The notes below the pieces were generated by a model, which was given only the letters and a program-made list of their open reading frames with translations, was not told the origin of the DNA and ran no database searches. A stretch of DNA of 64,000 nt, taken from positions 16,134 to 80,133 of the forward strand of contig CATYDM010000004.1 in the NCBI GenBank assembly GCA_958405195.1. Direction: 5' to 3'. This DNA comes from an uncultured Collinsella sp. GTDB taxonomy: Bacteria; Actinomycetota; Coriobacteriia; Coriobacteriales; Coriobacteriaceae. Numbering within the stretch: the first letter of the stretch is position 1; every line of letters begins with the position of its first letter. The position numbers and the translations under genes are program-made. Of the stretch, positions 26,549 to 35,703 are shown piece after piece.

Positions 26549-27220
26549 ATGGCGCTGATTTATGTCGTTGAGGACGACGAGCCCATTCGTCGTGAGCTTG
26601 TCGACATCCTTGCCCGCGCCGGGTTTGAAATCGAGGCCTGCGAATCGTTCGAGCATGTCTCGCGCGATATTCTCGCCGCCGCGCCCGACCTGGTGCTGCT
26701 CGACCTCACGCTTCCCGTCAAGGACGGCCAGCATATCTGCCACGAGGTTCGCCGCGAATCCGAGGTCCCCATCATCGTCCTCACCTCGCGCACGACCGAG
26801 ATCGACGAGGTCATGGCCATGACGCTCGGCGCGGACGACTTTGTTCCCAAGCCCTATAGCGCGCGCGTGCTCGTGGCGCGCATCAACGCACTGCTGCGTC
26901 GCACCGCGGCGTCAGGCGAGCGCAGCACACTTGTCCACAAGGGGCTGGAGCTTGACCTCGCCCGCTCCATGGTCACCAACACGCAAACCGGCACTAGCAC
27001 CGAGCTCACCAAAAACGAGCTGCGTATCCTCTCGCTGCTCTTGGGTCGCGCGGGCAAGATCGTTTCGCGCTCGGCCATCATGCAGGACCTGTGGGACTCC
27101 GACGCCTTCGTGGACGACAATACGCTCACCGTCAACATCAACCGCCTGCGCACCACGCTCGAAAAAATCGGCATCAAGGGGTATTTGACCACGCATCGCG
27201 GCCAAGGCTATTCGGTCTAG
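26549..27220 (+). CDS. OmpR-family response regulator (BceR-like)
   Basis: The 223-residue regulator has a receiver domain with EDDE at 8-11, phospho-acceptor D51 in VLLDLTLP, T in LTSRTTE and K in PKPYS. The winged-helix domain covers about 125-223 (TKNELRILSLLLGRAGK, DDNTLTVNINRLRTTLEKIG, THRGQGYSV). The layout and its partner kinase point to the BceR group, which controls peptide-antibiotic resistance pumps. The kinase starts 9 bp downstream. Confidence 0.92.
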   Translation: MALIYVVEDDEPIRRELVDILARAGFEIEACESFEHVSRDILAAAPDLVLLDLTLPVKDGQHICHEVRRESEVPIIVLTSRTTEIDEVMAMTLGADDFVPKPYSARVLVARINALLRRTAASGERSTLVHKGLELDLARSMVTNTQTGTSTELTKNELRILSLLLGRAGKIVSRSAIMQDLWDSDAFVDDNTLTVNINRLRTTLEKIGIKGYLTTHRGQGYSV

Positions 27221-27229
27221 GGGCCGGCT

Positions 27230-28273
27230 ATGTCGTTTGGCAAGTTCTTTAAAGATGCACTGCTTCCCGTCGCCGTGTGGACGTGCGGCGTGCTGCTGAG
27301 CTGCTTTGTGCTGACGGTCGCCGGCGCACCCGTTTCTATCGTGGTCGTGGCGGTTGGCGTGTCCTTTATCTTCGGTATGCTCGGCATCGTGATCGAGTAC
27401 GCTCGCCGTCGCCGTTTTCTGCGTCAGTTGGAGCGCGCGGCAGAGGAGCTCGAGAGTCCCGCATGGGTGCAGGAGATGGTGCAATGCCCGACCTATGCCG
27501 AGGGCGAGCTCGAATACGAGGTCTTGCGCCGGGTGGGCAAAGCTGCCTGCGACGAGGTTGCCGAAGGCCGACGTCAGACCGATGACTATCGCGACTATAT
27601 CGAGAGCTGGGTCCACGAGGCCAAGCTGCCCCTGGCGGCGGCCCACCTGATTTTGGAAAACCTGGACGGCAGCGAAGACGACCTGTCGCGTGTGGATGAC
27701 CTGGGTCGCGAGCTGGCTCGCGTGGAGCGCTATATCGACCAGGCGCTGTACTATGCGCGCTCGGAAGTCGTGGAGCGCGACTACCTGATTCGCCGTTGGG
27801 ATCTCAAGACCTTGGTGACGGGCGCGATTAAAGCCAACGCGCGCGAGCTTATCGCGGCGCACGTGGCTCCGGTGTGCGAGAACCTCGACTTTGAGGTCTT
27901 TACCGACGAGAAGTGGCTCGAGTTTATTCTAGGCCAGCTTATTCAGAACAGCATCAAATATGCGCGCGAGGACGGCGCAAAGATCGTGTTTTCGGGCGCG
28001 TTGCTGGACGAGGGCCTGGCGAGCGAACGCATCGAGCTTACCGTCGCGGACAACGGCTGCGGCGTGAGCGCGGCCGACCTGCCGCGCGTGTTCGAGAAGG
28101 GTTTTACCGGCGACAACGGCCGCACCACCAAGCGCGCAACGGGCATCGGCCTCTACCTGGTGGCGCGCCTGTGCTCCAAGATGGGCATCGACGTCACCGC
28201 GGCATCCGAGCCCGGCGAAGGCTTCGTCGTAACATTCGCGTTTTCAACGAATAAGTTTCAATATTTCGAGTAA
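27230..28273 (+). CDS. Intramembrane-sensing histidine kinase (BceS-like)
   Basis: The 347-residue kinase has two closely spaced transmembrane helices (about 9-29 and 34-56) with almost no extracellular loop, the hallmark of intramembrane-sensing kinases. The phospho-acceptor His is in ESWVHEAKLPLAAAHLIL near residue 128, matching the WVHEIK-type box of BceS. The N-box is IQNSIKYA, G1 is DNGCGV and G2 is RATGIGLYL. BceS kinases sense flux through an ABC transporter, but no BceAB genes lie next to this pair. Confidence 0.88.
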   Translation: MSFGKFFKDALLPVAVWTCGVLLSCFVLTVAGAPVSIVVVAVGVSFIFGMLGIVIEYARRRRFLRQLERAAEELESPAWVQEMVQCPTYAEGELEYEVLRRVGKAACDEVAEGRRQTDDYRDYIESWVHEAKLPLAAAHLILENLDGSEDDLSRVDDLGRELARVERYIDQALYYARSEVVERDYLIRRWDLKTLVTGAIKANARELIAAHVAPVCENLDFEVFTDEKWLEFILGQLIQNSIKYAREDGAKIVFSGALLDEGLASERIELTVADNGCGVSAADLPRVFEKGFTGDNGRTTKRATGIGLYLVARLCSKMGIDVTAASEPGEGFVVTFAFSTNKFQYFE

Positions 28274-28388
28274 CGCATGCGGCAGACGCCCACCCAAACA
28301 AAAACGTGCAGCCCAAACAAAACGTGCCACCCCAAACGGGGCGGCACGCTATCTTTTATCAGCCAACTCGCTGAAGTAAGGCTGCGAA

Positions 28389-28481
28389 GGCCGCGGGGCC
28401 GGGAGGGGTTTCCTAAGGGCACATCCCGCAGCCGCAACGCGGCGAGGACGTGCCCGTGGAAACCCCGCAGGCCCCGCGGCC
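28389..28481. repeat. Long nested hairpin between convergent genes
   Basis: GGCCGCGGGGCC (28389-28400) pairs perfectly with GGCCCCGCGGCC (28470-28481). Inside, GGGGTTTCC pairs with GGAAACCCC and GGGCAC-TCC with GGA-GTGCCC. The 93-nt structure lies between the kinase and the stress-protein gene and could block read-through in both directions. Confidence 0.8.
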
Positions 28482-28494
28482 GGTGGGAGCAACG

Positions 28495-28932
28495 CTACTT
28501 CACGACCAAAATGTCGCAGTCCGTATTGCGCAGCAGGAACGTCGAAATCGAACCCAGCAGCGCATACTTGATCGAGGACAGGCCGCGGGCGCCGCAGAGC
28601 ACCAGGTCGGGCTTGACCACGTCGAGCATCTCGTCTTTGAGCGTCTCACGAATACGGCCGGCGCGAATCATGACTTCGACCTCGGGAATGTCGGGATTGG
28701 CCTTGGCCTCTTCGAGCTGCTTGGCGATGGAGTTCTTAAATGCCTCCTCTAGGCCGTTGACCAGATCGACCGGATAGGAACCGGCGCTCTCGAGCGCCGT
28801 GGAATCGATAACGTGGCCGATGATTAGCTTGGCGCCGTTGTTCGCGGCGACCTTGATGGCGCGTGCGAGCACAAAATCCTGCTGTTCAGTACCGTCGAGT
28901 GAAACAAATACCTTGGTGTAGCCCTCGTTCAT
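28495..28932 (-). CDS. Universal stress protein (UspA family)
   Basis: The 145-residue single-domain Usp has the N-terminal strand VFVSLDGTEQ, the conserved VDLVN helix region, and the ATP-binding motif G-x2-G-x9-G-S seen in GARGLSSIKYALLGS, so it is the nucleotide-binding type. It probably aids survival under stress or energy limitation. AAGGAGG precedes its ATG. It is a single-gene unit. Confidence 0.92.
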   Translation of the reverse strand: MNEGYTKVFVSLDGTEQQDFVLARAIKVAANNGAKLIIGHVIDSTALESAGSYPVDLVNGLEEAFKNSIAKQLEEAKANPDIPEVEVMIRAGRIRETLKDEMLDVVKPDLVLCGARGLSSIKYALLGSISTFLLRNTDCDILVVK

Positions 28933-29180
28933 GGTTTCCTCCTTGGTCTATCGCACGGGCGCGGGGCTCGTGCATCGGGCGGGCGCGGGCGCGTTGGCCG
29001 CCGGACACTTTATCTTGTTGCAGTTATACCCAAGGATTTGGGTTTGACCGCTCGCAATTCTGTGAACGGGCGAGTTTTTTGGTAAGGGTAGGCGCAGGCG
29101 CGCCGCCAACGGTTGATAATGGGACATCGCCCGCACCGTCCGCAGAACAATATCGGCGGGTGTCTAACGAGGGGGTCCCT

Positions 29181-30161
29181 TTGGATATCATCGAGCTTTT
29201 AAAATCTGCCTTCATGGGCCTGGTCGAGGGCATCACCGAATGGCTGCCTGTTTCGTCGACCGGTCACATGATCTTGGTGGACGAGTTCGTCAAGATGAAC
29301 GTGAGCGAGACGTTCTGGAACATGTTCCTGGTCGTGATTCAGCTTGGCGCCATTTTGGCCGTCTGTGTGCTGTTCTTCCATGAGCTCAATCCGTTCTCGC
29401 CCAGCAAGGGCAAGGAGGGCCGTCGCGACACCTGGGTGCTGTGGGGCAAGATTGTGCTCGGTTGCATTCCTGCGGCGGCGATCGGCCTGCCGCTCAACGA
29501 CTGGATGGAGGAGCATTTCTACAATGCTCCCGTCGTGGCGCTGGCGCTCATTGTGTACGGCGTGCTGTTTATCGTGATCGAGAACTGGCGCGCAAACAAG
29601 CGCGAGGAAATGGCCGTTGCCGGTTCGTTTGGTTCGCGTGCTGTGGTGTCGGGTGGACGTCCCGCCGGTGCGCATTTTGCGGCGCCCGCCACGGCTACCG
29701 CTGAGGATGAGGACGATGACGAGAACCTGGACTTTGGCTCCATCGCCACGCTCGAGGACCTCAGCTGGAAGACTGCGCTGGGTATCGGCTGCTTCCAGGT
29801 ACTTTCACTGGTGCCTGGTACGTCTCGCTCCGGTTCTACCATCATCGGCGGCCTGCTGCTGGGCTGCACGCGCTCGGTGGCGTCTAAGTTCACGTTCTTC
29901 CTGGCTATTCCCGTTATGTTTGGCGCAAGTGCGCTCAAGCTGGTCAAGTACTTTATTAAGGGCGGTACTTTCGGTACCAACGAGATCGCCATCTTGGGCG
30001 TGGGCTGCGTCGTCGCCTTTGTAGTGTCGCTCATCGCCATTAAGTGGCTCATGGGCTTCGTCCGCCGTCACGACTTTAAGTGCTTCGGCGTCTACCGCAT
30101 CATCCTGGGCATCGTGGTGCTCGCATACTTCTTTGTCCTGGAGCCGATGCTCGGCCTCTAA
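29181..30161 (+). CDS. uppP: Undecaprenyl-diphosphatase
   Basis: UppP (BacA family) recycles the lipid carrier of cell-wall synthesis and can confer bacitracin tolerance. The active-site segments are VEGITEWLPVSSTGHM near residue 15 and VPGTSRSGSTI near 213, with multiple hydrophobic helices. At 326 residues it is longer than the usual 265-280 because an Ala/Gly/acidic insertion (about 140-190, including EDEDDDENLD) splits the middle. The start is taken as TTG 29181, since GAGGGGG ends 5 nt upstream and the protein then begins like the family. Confidence 0.92.
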   Translation: MDIIELLKSAFMGLVEGITEWLPVSSTGHMILVDEFVKMNVSETFWNMFLVVIQLGAILAVCVLFFHELNPFSPSKGKEGRRDTWVLWGKIVLGCIPAAAIGLPLNDWMEEHFYNAPVVALALIVYGVLFIVIENWRANKREEMAVAGSFGSRAVVSGGRPAGAHFAAPATATAEDEDDDENLDFGSIATLEDLSWKTALGIGCFQVLSLVPGTSRSGSTIIGGLLLGCTRSVASKFTFFLAIPVMFGASALKLVKYFIKGGTFGTNEIAILGVGCVVAFVVSLIAIKWLMGFVRRHDFKCFGVYRIILGIVVLAYFFVLEPMLGL

Positions 30162-30205
30162 CTTAGTCGACGCTGCGCGGCGGCCAGGGCGACAACTTGT
30201 CATTC

Positions 30206-30247
30206 AAAGGGGGTGGCATGACCAAAAGGTCTATGCCGCCCCCTTTT
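30206..30247 (+). terminator. Terminator after uppP
   Basis: AAAGGGGG-TGGCAT pairs with ATGCC-G-CCCCCTTT with an inner ACC/GGT stem, followed by TTTT. Confidence 0.88.
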
Positions 30248-30494
30248 CAGGCCAATTTGTTCGCCCTGACCGTCGCTCGCTGCTGCTGCCATGACATCGG
30301 CGGTTTCGTGATTGTCAATAGATTGGTGCAAAGTAACCTGAACCCATTGCGCCAAATCCGCTGGGGCGGGCCTGACGGTGGCGCACGGAGTCGTGGTGTG
30401 ATTTGCGTCGGTGTCCGCGCGGCTCGGTATACTGGTACGGCTCAAACTATGGCGCTGCCCGCAGGCGCGCCGTCCGTCAGATGAGGAGTCGCCC

Positions 30495-33395
30495 ATGACC
30501 CAGCCCTTGCCCTGGGAAAAGAACGCCGCGGTGCCCGTGCCGCCTGCGCCGGAACCCGTGCCGCTCGATGCATACACCGCCCCCGCTGCGCCGGAGCCCG
30601 AGCTCGTTCCGCTCGACATCTACGACGCTTCCGCGCCGGCGCCCAAACCTGCCAAGCCGCTCGTCGACATCGACAGCCTTAATCCCGCCCAGCGCGAGGC
30701 GGTCCTGACCACCGAGGGCCCGCTGCTGGTCCTTGCCGGTGCTGGCTCGGGCAAGACCCGCGTCCTGACCTTCCGCATCGCTCATATGCTCGGCGACCTG
30801 GGTGTTAAGCCTTGGCAGGTTCTTGCCATTACGTTTACCAACAAGGCCGCTGCCGAGATGCGCGAGCGTCTGGCGGCACTCATTCCCAGCGGCACCCGTG
30901 GCATGTGGGTGTGCACCTTCCATGCCATGTGCGTGCGCATGCTGCGCGGGGACGCCGACCTGCTGGGCTACACCGGCCAGTTCACCATCTACGATGACGA
31001 TGACTCAAAGCGCATGGTGCGCGACATTATGCAGGCGCTCGGCATCGAGCAAAAGCAGTTCCCCATCAACATGATCCGCAGCAAGATCAGCTCTGCTAAA
31101 AACGCCATGATCGGGCCCGAGGACATGCTCAAGAGCGCCGATAGCCCCAACGACAAAAAGGCCGCGCAAGTCTACCTGGAGCTGGAGCGCCGCCTGCGCG
31201 CCGCCAACGCGATGGACTTCGACGACCTGCTCGTGCGCACGCTCGAGCTACTGCGCACCCGCCCCGAGGTGCTCGACAAGTACCAAGAGCGCTTCCGCTA
31301 CATTAGCGTCGACGAATATCAGGACACCAACCACGTCCAGTACGAAATCGCCAACCTGCTGGCCGCCAAGTACCAAAACCTCATGGTCGTGGGCGACGAC
31401 GACCAGTCCATTTATAGCTGGCGTGGCGCCGACATCACCAACATCCTGGACTTTGAGCAGGACTTTAAAAACTGCAAGACCGTCAAGTTGGAGCAGAACT
31501 ATCGCTCCACGGGTCACATCCTGAGCGCCGCCAATGCCGTTGTTCGCCACAACTCGCGGCGCAAGGACAAGCGCCTGTTTACGGCCGAGGGCGATGGCGA
31601 GAAGATTCAGGCTTTCCAGGCAAGCGACGAGCGCGATGAAGGTCGCTGGATTGCCGGCGAGATCGAAAAGCTGCATGCCAAGGGTACGAGCTACGACGAT
31701 ATCGCCGTGTTCTACCGCACCAACGCCCAGTCGCGTATCCTCGAAGATATGTTCCTGCGCGCGGGCGTGCCCTACAAGATCGTCGGCGGCACGCGATTCT
31801 TCGACCGCGCCGAGATCCGCGACGTCATGGCCTACCTCAAGATGATTGTGAACCCGGCCGACGAGATGAGCGTCAAGCGCGTCATCAACACGCCGCGCCG
31901 CGGCATCGGCTCCACCTCGATTCAAAAGATCGAGCAGCTGGCGCGCGACAACCGCTGCTCGTTCTTCCAGGCCTGCGAGATCGCAACAGCCGAGACGGGC
32001 ATGTTTAGCGCCAAGGTGCGCAACGGCCTGTCGAGTTTTGTGGCGCTGGTGCGCGAGGGCCGCCGCATGGACGGCGAGCTCAAGGACGTCGTCGAGATGA
32101 TTGTCGATAAGACGGGCCTGCTGCAGGCTTTTCGCGCCGAGGGCACCATGGAGTCCGAGAGCCGCGCCGAGAACATTCAGGAATTCTTGGGCGTTGCGGC
32201 CGAATTTGAGGAGACGCACGAGGATATCGAGGGTACGCTCGAGAGCCTAGAGGAGCTGCGCGCAGCCGGTGTTGCCGACGTGCCTGCCGGCGTCGAGCCC
32301 GAGCCCGTTGTGGTGAGCGCGCCTGCGCCCGAGCCGGGACCGTCCGCGTCCGCGTCTTCGTTTGAGGCACTTGTCGGCGCTCGTGACGCCGCGGGCTCCA
32401 ATCCGCTCGATAGCCTAGCCGCCCCGGCGCTCTCGCCGCAGGATGCCTTGGCCGCCGCCATCGCGGGCAACGCGTATACCGTGCCAACAGAGCTACCGGC
32501 GGGCGCCGTGCATGCCGACGAGATCGAGCGCACCTACGGTCCGCTCACCTGTAAGGCGCTGCCGGCACTCATGGAGTGGCTGGCCCTGCGCTCCGACTTG
32601 GATTCCCTGGCCGGCGAGACGCATGCCATTACCATGATGACCATCCACTCCGCCAAGGGCCTGGAGTTCCCAGCGGTGTTCGTGGCCGGCATGGAGGAGG
32701 GTATCTTCCCGCACGTGCACGACTTTGGCGGCAGCGATGATCCGGGTAAGCTCGAGGAAGAGCGTCGCCTGGCCTACGTCGCCATTACGCGTGCCCGCAA
32801 ACGCCTGTTCTTGACCTACGCGGCCACGCGTCGTACCTACGGCTCGACTTCTGCCAACCCGCGCTCGCGCTTCCTCAACGAGATTCCGTTTGAGGATATC
32901 GAGTTTAGCGGTATCGGTTCTGCCGGTTTTGAGGGCACGGGCTGGGAGAAGCGCGGCGACCGTCACGGCACCTTTGGCTCGGGCATGGGCTCGGATATGT
33001 ACGGCGGCAAGGTGTTTGGCTCGCATACGCGCTCGACCGGCGGCTCCGGTTCGCGCGGTGGATCGAGCTTTGACGATTTCTTTGGCGGTAGCAGCTACGG
33101 GACCGAGCGCCATCGCGGGGTGTCGCCCGATGCCGGCCGTGTTGCCTCGACCTTTGGCTCGGGTGCACCGCGAGCTAAAAAGCCGTCGTCCAAGGTGTCG
33201 CCGACGGTGGAGCGCAAGGTCGATCGCGCCAGTGCATCGCAGGACTTTGCCGCGGGCGATACCGTGAGCCACAAGACCTTTGGCACGGGTACCGTGATCT
33301 CGGTCGCCGGAGACATGATCGAGGTTCAATTCGAAAAGACCGGCCAGACCAAAAAGCTAATGAAAGGCTTCGCACCGATCGTCAAGCTGTCGTAA
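30495..33395 (+). CDS. pcrA: UvrD/PcrA-type ATP-dependent DNA helicase
   Basis: The 966-residue SF1A helicase has motif I GAGSGKT near 79, motif Ia TFTNKAA, motif II VDEYQDTN, motif III GDDDQSIYSWRGA, motif IV QNYRST and motifs V/VI in MTIHSAKGLEFP and YVAITRARKRLFLTYA. It unwinds DNA in repair and plasmid replication. Unusual parts are a Pro-rich N-terminal extension of about 60 residues, an Ala/Pro/Glu-rich insertion (about 590-680), and a Gly/Ser-rich region before the C-terminal Tudor-like domain (DTVSHKTFGTGTVISVAGD), which in PcrA binds RNA polymerase. Confidence 0.95.
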   Translation: MTQPLPWEKNAAVPVPPAPEPVPLDAYTAPAAPEPELVPLDIYDASAPAPKPAKPLVDIDSLNPAQREAVLTTEGPLLVLAGAGSGKTRVLTFRIAHMLGDLGVKPWQVLAITFTNKAAAEMRERLAALIPSGTRGMWVCTFHAMCVRMLRGDADLLGYTGQFTIYDDDDSKRMVRDIMQALGIEQKQFPINMIRSKISSAKNAMIGPEDMLKSADSPNDKKAAQVYLELERRLRAANAMDFDDLLVRTLELLRTRPEVLDKYQERFRYISVDEYQDTNHVQYEIANLLAAKYQNLMVVGDDDQSIYSWRGADITNILDFEQDFKNCKTVKLEQNYRSTGHILSAANAVVRHNSRRKDKRLFTAEGDGEKIQAFQASDERDEGRWIAGEIEKLHAKGTSYDDIAVFYRTNAQSRILEDMFLRAGVPYKIVGGTRFFDRAEIRDVMAYLKMIVNPADEMSVKRVINTPRRGIGSTSIQKIEQLARDNRCSFFQACEIATAETGMFSAKVRNGLSSFVALVREGRRMDGELKDVVEMIVDKTGLLQAFRAEGTMESESRAENIQEFLGVAAEFEETHEDIEGTLESLEELRAAGVADVPAGVEPEPVVVSAPAPEPGPSASASSFEALVGARDAAGSNPLDSLAAPALSPQDALAAAIAGNAYTVPTELPAGAVHADEIERTYGPLTCKALPALMEWLALRSDLDSLAGETHAITMMTIHSAKGLEFPAVFVAGMEEGIFPHVHDFGGSDDPGKLEEERRLAYVAITRARKRLFLTYAATRRTYGSTSANPRSRFLNEIPFEDIEFSGIGSAGFEGTGWEKRGDRHGTFGSGMGSDMYGGKVFGSHTRSTGGSGSRGGSSFDDFFGGSSYGTERHRGVSPDAGRVASTFGSGAPRAKKPSSKVSPTVERKVDRASASQDFAAGDTVSHKTFGTGTVISVAGDMIEVQFEKTGQTKKLMKGFAPIVKLS

Positions 33396-33402
33396 TCCCG
33401 GC

Positions 33403-33531
33403 GGACCCGGGCGGGCGTATGGGGCAACATCGCCTGCTCGGACAGTCCTGCTCGCACGGAGAGCACATTAAGTGCTCTCCGGCTCGTGCGGAACTCGCGA
33501 TCGATGTTGCCCCATACGCCCGCCCGGGTCC
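33403..33531. repeat. 129-bp palindrome with perfect 30-bp arms
   Basis: Arms 33403-33432 and 33502-33531 are perfect reverse complements. A second perfect hairpin inside (GGAGAGCAC-attaa-GTGCTCTCC) caps the structure. It starts 7 nt after the pcrA stop and lacks a T-run; a conventional terminator follows further on. Confidence 0.88.
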
Positions 33532-33616
33532 TTAGATAACGTTGCTTGCGAACGTCGCTTTGCTCGTTCGCTTTTTGGTCTGGAGAGCCGGGTGGGCTGA
33601 TATATAGATACGAGTA

Positions 33617-33660
33617 GGGGCTCCTCCGTTGATGAACGGGGGAGCCCCTTGTTTCGTTTT
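33617..33660. terminator. Terminator between pcrA and manA
   Basis: GGGGCTCCTCCGTT pairs with AACGGGGGAGCCCC (13 of 14) around GATG and is followed by TTGTTTCGTTTT. It lies between convergent genes. Confidence 0.85.
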
Positions 33661-33675
33661 GGTTGTTGTTGCGAC

Positions 33676-34608
33676 CTAGAGGTGGCTGATGATCAGTTCC
33701 ATCTTGCCTTCGAGTTCGATCTGGTCCACGGTGCTCGGAGCCAGCAGGTGGCTGCCCTTGTGGACGGGGTCGCCGCAGACGGTGCCTTCGCCGTCGATGA
33801 CCGACAGGCACATGAAGGGCCAGCGCTGGTCGAGGGTCTTGTTGTCGTCGACGCGCACGCGATCGACGGTGTAGCAGGGGTTGGACTCGAGCTCGGTCAC
33901 GCCGTCGACCTCGGGCGCGGTCACGGTGCCGTCGGTCGGCGCCTGAACATCAAAATCGATGCAGTCGAGGCTCTGCTCGATATGCAGCGGGCGCAGCTTG
34001 CCGTCGGTGCCGGGGCGGTCGTAGTCGTACAGGCGATAGGTCACATCGCTCGACTGCTGCGTCTCCAAAATGAGCGTACCGGTCTTAATAGCGTGCACGG
34101 TACCGGAGTCAATCTGGAAAAAGTCGCCCTTGTGAATCGGCAGCACGTTGAGCATGTCGTCCCAGCGGCCATCTTCGATCATCTGCGCTGCCTCGGCGCG
34201 GTCCTTGGCGCGCTGGCCGACGATGATCGTGGCACCGGGCTCGCAGTCCAGCACATACCAGCACTCGGTCTTGCCCAGGCTGCCGTTCTCGTGCTCGGCA
34301 GCGTACTCGTCGTTGGGGTGAATCTGGATCGAAAGGTCGTCCTTGGCGTCCAGAATCTTAATGAGGAGCGGGAACTCCTTGCCCTCGCAGTTGCCAAAGA
34401 GCTCACGGTGCTCGGCCCACAGCCACGACAGCGTGTGGCCGGCATACGGGCCCTCCGCAATCTGGCAGTCGCCGTTGGGATGGGCCGAGATGGCCCAGCA
34501 CTCACCGATGGGACCCTCGGGAATGTCGTAACCAAATACGGTTTCGAGCTGGCGGCCGCCCCAGATCTTCTCGTGGAAGATCGGCGTCAGTTTAATCAAA
34601 TCGGACAT
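33676..34608 (-). CDS. manA: Mannose-6-phosphate isomerase, class I
   Basis: The 310-residue short-form (Gram-positive) phosphomannose isomerase interconverts mannose-6-P and fructose-6-P. Family features include FHEKIWGG near residue 12, the zinc ligands in LSIQIHPND and, further on, KTECWYVL, plus GTVHAIKTGTLILETQQ (quoted in part) and the C-terminal beta domain. ATG 34608 is preferred with GGGGG 7 nt upstream. It shares orientation with the GntR gene 73 bp upstream, suggesting a sugar-related transcription unit. Confidence 0.93.
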   Translation of the reverse strand: MSDLIKLTPIFHEKIWGGRQLETVFGYDIPEGPIGECWAISAHPNGDCQIAEGPYAGHTLSWLWAEHRELFGNCEGKEFPLLIKILDAKDDLSIQIHPNDEYAAEHENGSLGKTECWYVLDCEPGATIIVGQRAKDRAEAAQMIEDGRWDDMLNVLPIHKGDFFQIDSGTVHAIKTGTLILETQQSSDVTYRLYDYDRPGTDGKLRPLHIEQSLDCIDFDVQAPTDGTVTAPEVDGVTELESNPCYTVDRVRVDDNKTLDQRWPFMCLSVIDGEGTVCGDPVHKGSHLLAPSTVDQIELEGKMELIISHL

Positions 34609-34681
34609 GTTCATACCCCCATGGTGTTGTGCGGTTGCCCACTCTAAACGAGCCATAACGAGCGCCCGCATGACTACAAAA

Positions 34682-35401
34682 CTATGCCAACGTTACGTTG
34701 TGCAGCTCAAAGCGGTCACCGACGTTGCGCGAGATCGAATGCTCAAAGGCGGTGCCGCTATCCAAAAAGCCAATCTGGTTGAGCTCGAGCAGGGGAGAGC
34801 CGGGTTTGGTGTCCAGGCGCTCAGCCTCTTCCTCGGTTGCCGCTACGGCGCGAATGGTGCGGTGGAAGCTCGAAATCTTCAGCCCGCATTGCTCGCGGAT
34901 GAAGCTGTAGACCGATCCATACAGGTCTTTCTTTTTAAGGCCCGGAATCAGCTCGAGGGGCATGTAGGTGTACTCGATAACGATGGGCTTCTCGTCGACC
35001 TGGCGCACGCGCACGATGTGATAGGCAAAGTCATCCTCGGCAATTCCCAGCTGAGTCGCAACCTCTGCCGGCGGATTGACAATCGAGAAAACGTAGACCA
35101 CCGAGGTTACCTTCTCCCCGCGGTGCTCATACGAAAAGCCCTGGGCGCGGTCGTTCTTGCCCTGGAAAAACGCCTTGTCGGGAAGACCCGCCGTGTCTTT
35201 AACGTAGGTGCCCGATCCGCGCCGGCTGGTAACAAGACCCTCCTCGGTGATCTGCTCGATAGCTCGTTTGACGGTGATTTTGGAAACGCTATAGAGCTCA
35301 CAGAACTCAACGACGGTGGGTAGCTTGTCGCCCGGTTTAAGAGCGCCATCCTCGATGCTTCGACGGATATCTGCAGCTATCGCCTCGTATTTGGGAATCA
35401 T
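34682..35401 (-). CDS. GntR/HutC-family regulator with UTRA domain
   Basis: The 239-residue repressor has an N-terminal winged helix (about 1-70: PKYEAIAADIRRSIEDG, KLPTVVEFCELYSVSKITVK, RRGSGTYV) and a UTRA effector domain (about 85-235, ending LELNQIGFLDSG...VGDRFEL). Such proteins bind sugar phosphates. AAAGGAGG lies 4 nt before ATG 35401, deciding the start. It is divergent from the GH1-PTS operon, its most likely target, and upstream of manA on its own strand. Confidence 0.9.
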   Translation of the reverse strand: MIPKYEAIAADIRRSIEDGALKPGDKLPTVVEFCELYSVSKITVKRAIEQITEEGLVTSRRGSGTYVKDTAGLPDKAFFQGKNDRAQGFSYEHRGEKVTSVVYVFSIVNPPAEVATQLGIAEDDFAYHIVRVRQVDEKPIVIEYTYMPLELIPGLKKKDLYGSVYSFIREQCGLKISSFHRTIRAVAATEEEAERLDTKPGSPLLELNQIGFLDSGTAFEHSISRNVGDRFELHNVTLA

Positions 35402-35578
35402 GGAACCTCCTTTCCGACATATATCAATACGCAAGTAAGTATAACCCTTAACAAGGCACCCATATAACCTTTATCTAAGAAGCTCGAGAAAGAAAAAAGA
35501 AAAAGACGCTTTACTTTTAGAATTAGAGCGCTATAGTTTAAGCAACGAACGGAATCTTTCCGCAGAACAGGATCGACC

Positions 35579-35671
35579 GTTTGGGGACGGTTTTGTTTTG
35601 GCGGGTTGGATATCGGTATGACCGGTGCGCGCCCGCGCCGGATAACCTGCCAAAGCAAACCCGTCTCCAAC
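35579..35671. repeat. Imperfect inverted repeat in the GH1 leader
   Basis: Arms 35579-35607 and 35644-35671 pair over about 28 nt with several mismatches; the right arm CCTGCCAAAGCAAACCCGTC resembles the sequence at 39524-39545. A GC-rich inner stem (CCGG...CCGG) caps it. A TATAGT -10 candidate lies upstream at 35532-35537, so the structure would be transcribed as the 5' UTR of the glucosidase operon. The 302-bp gap has no gene. Confidence 0.65.
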
Positions 35672-35703
35672 CGAAAGCTCTAGACACGAAAGCGAGGACT
35701 TTG

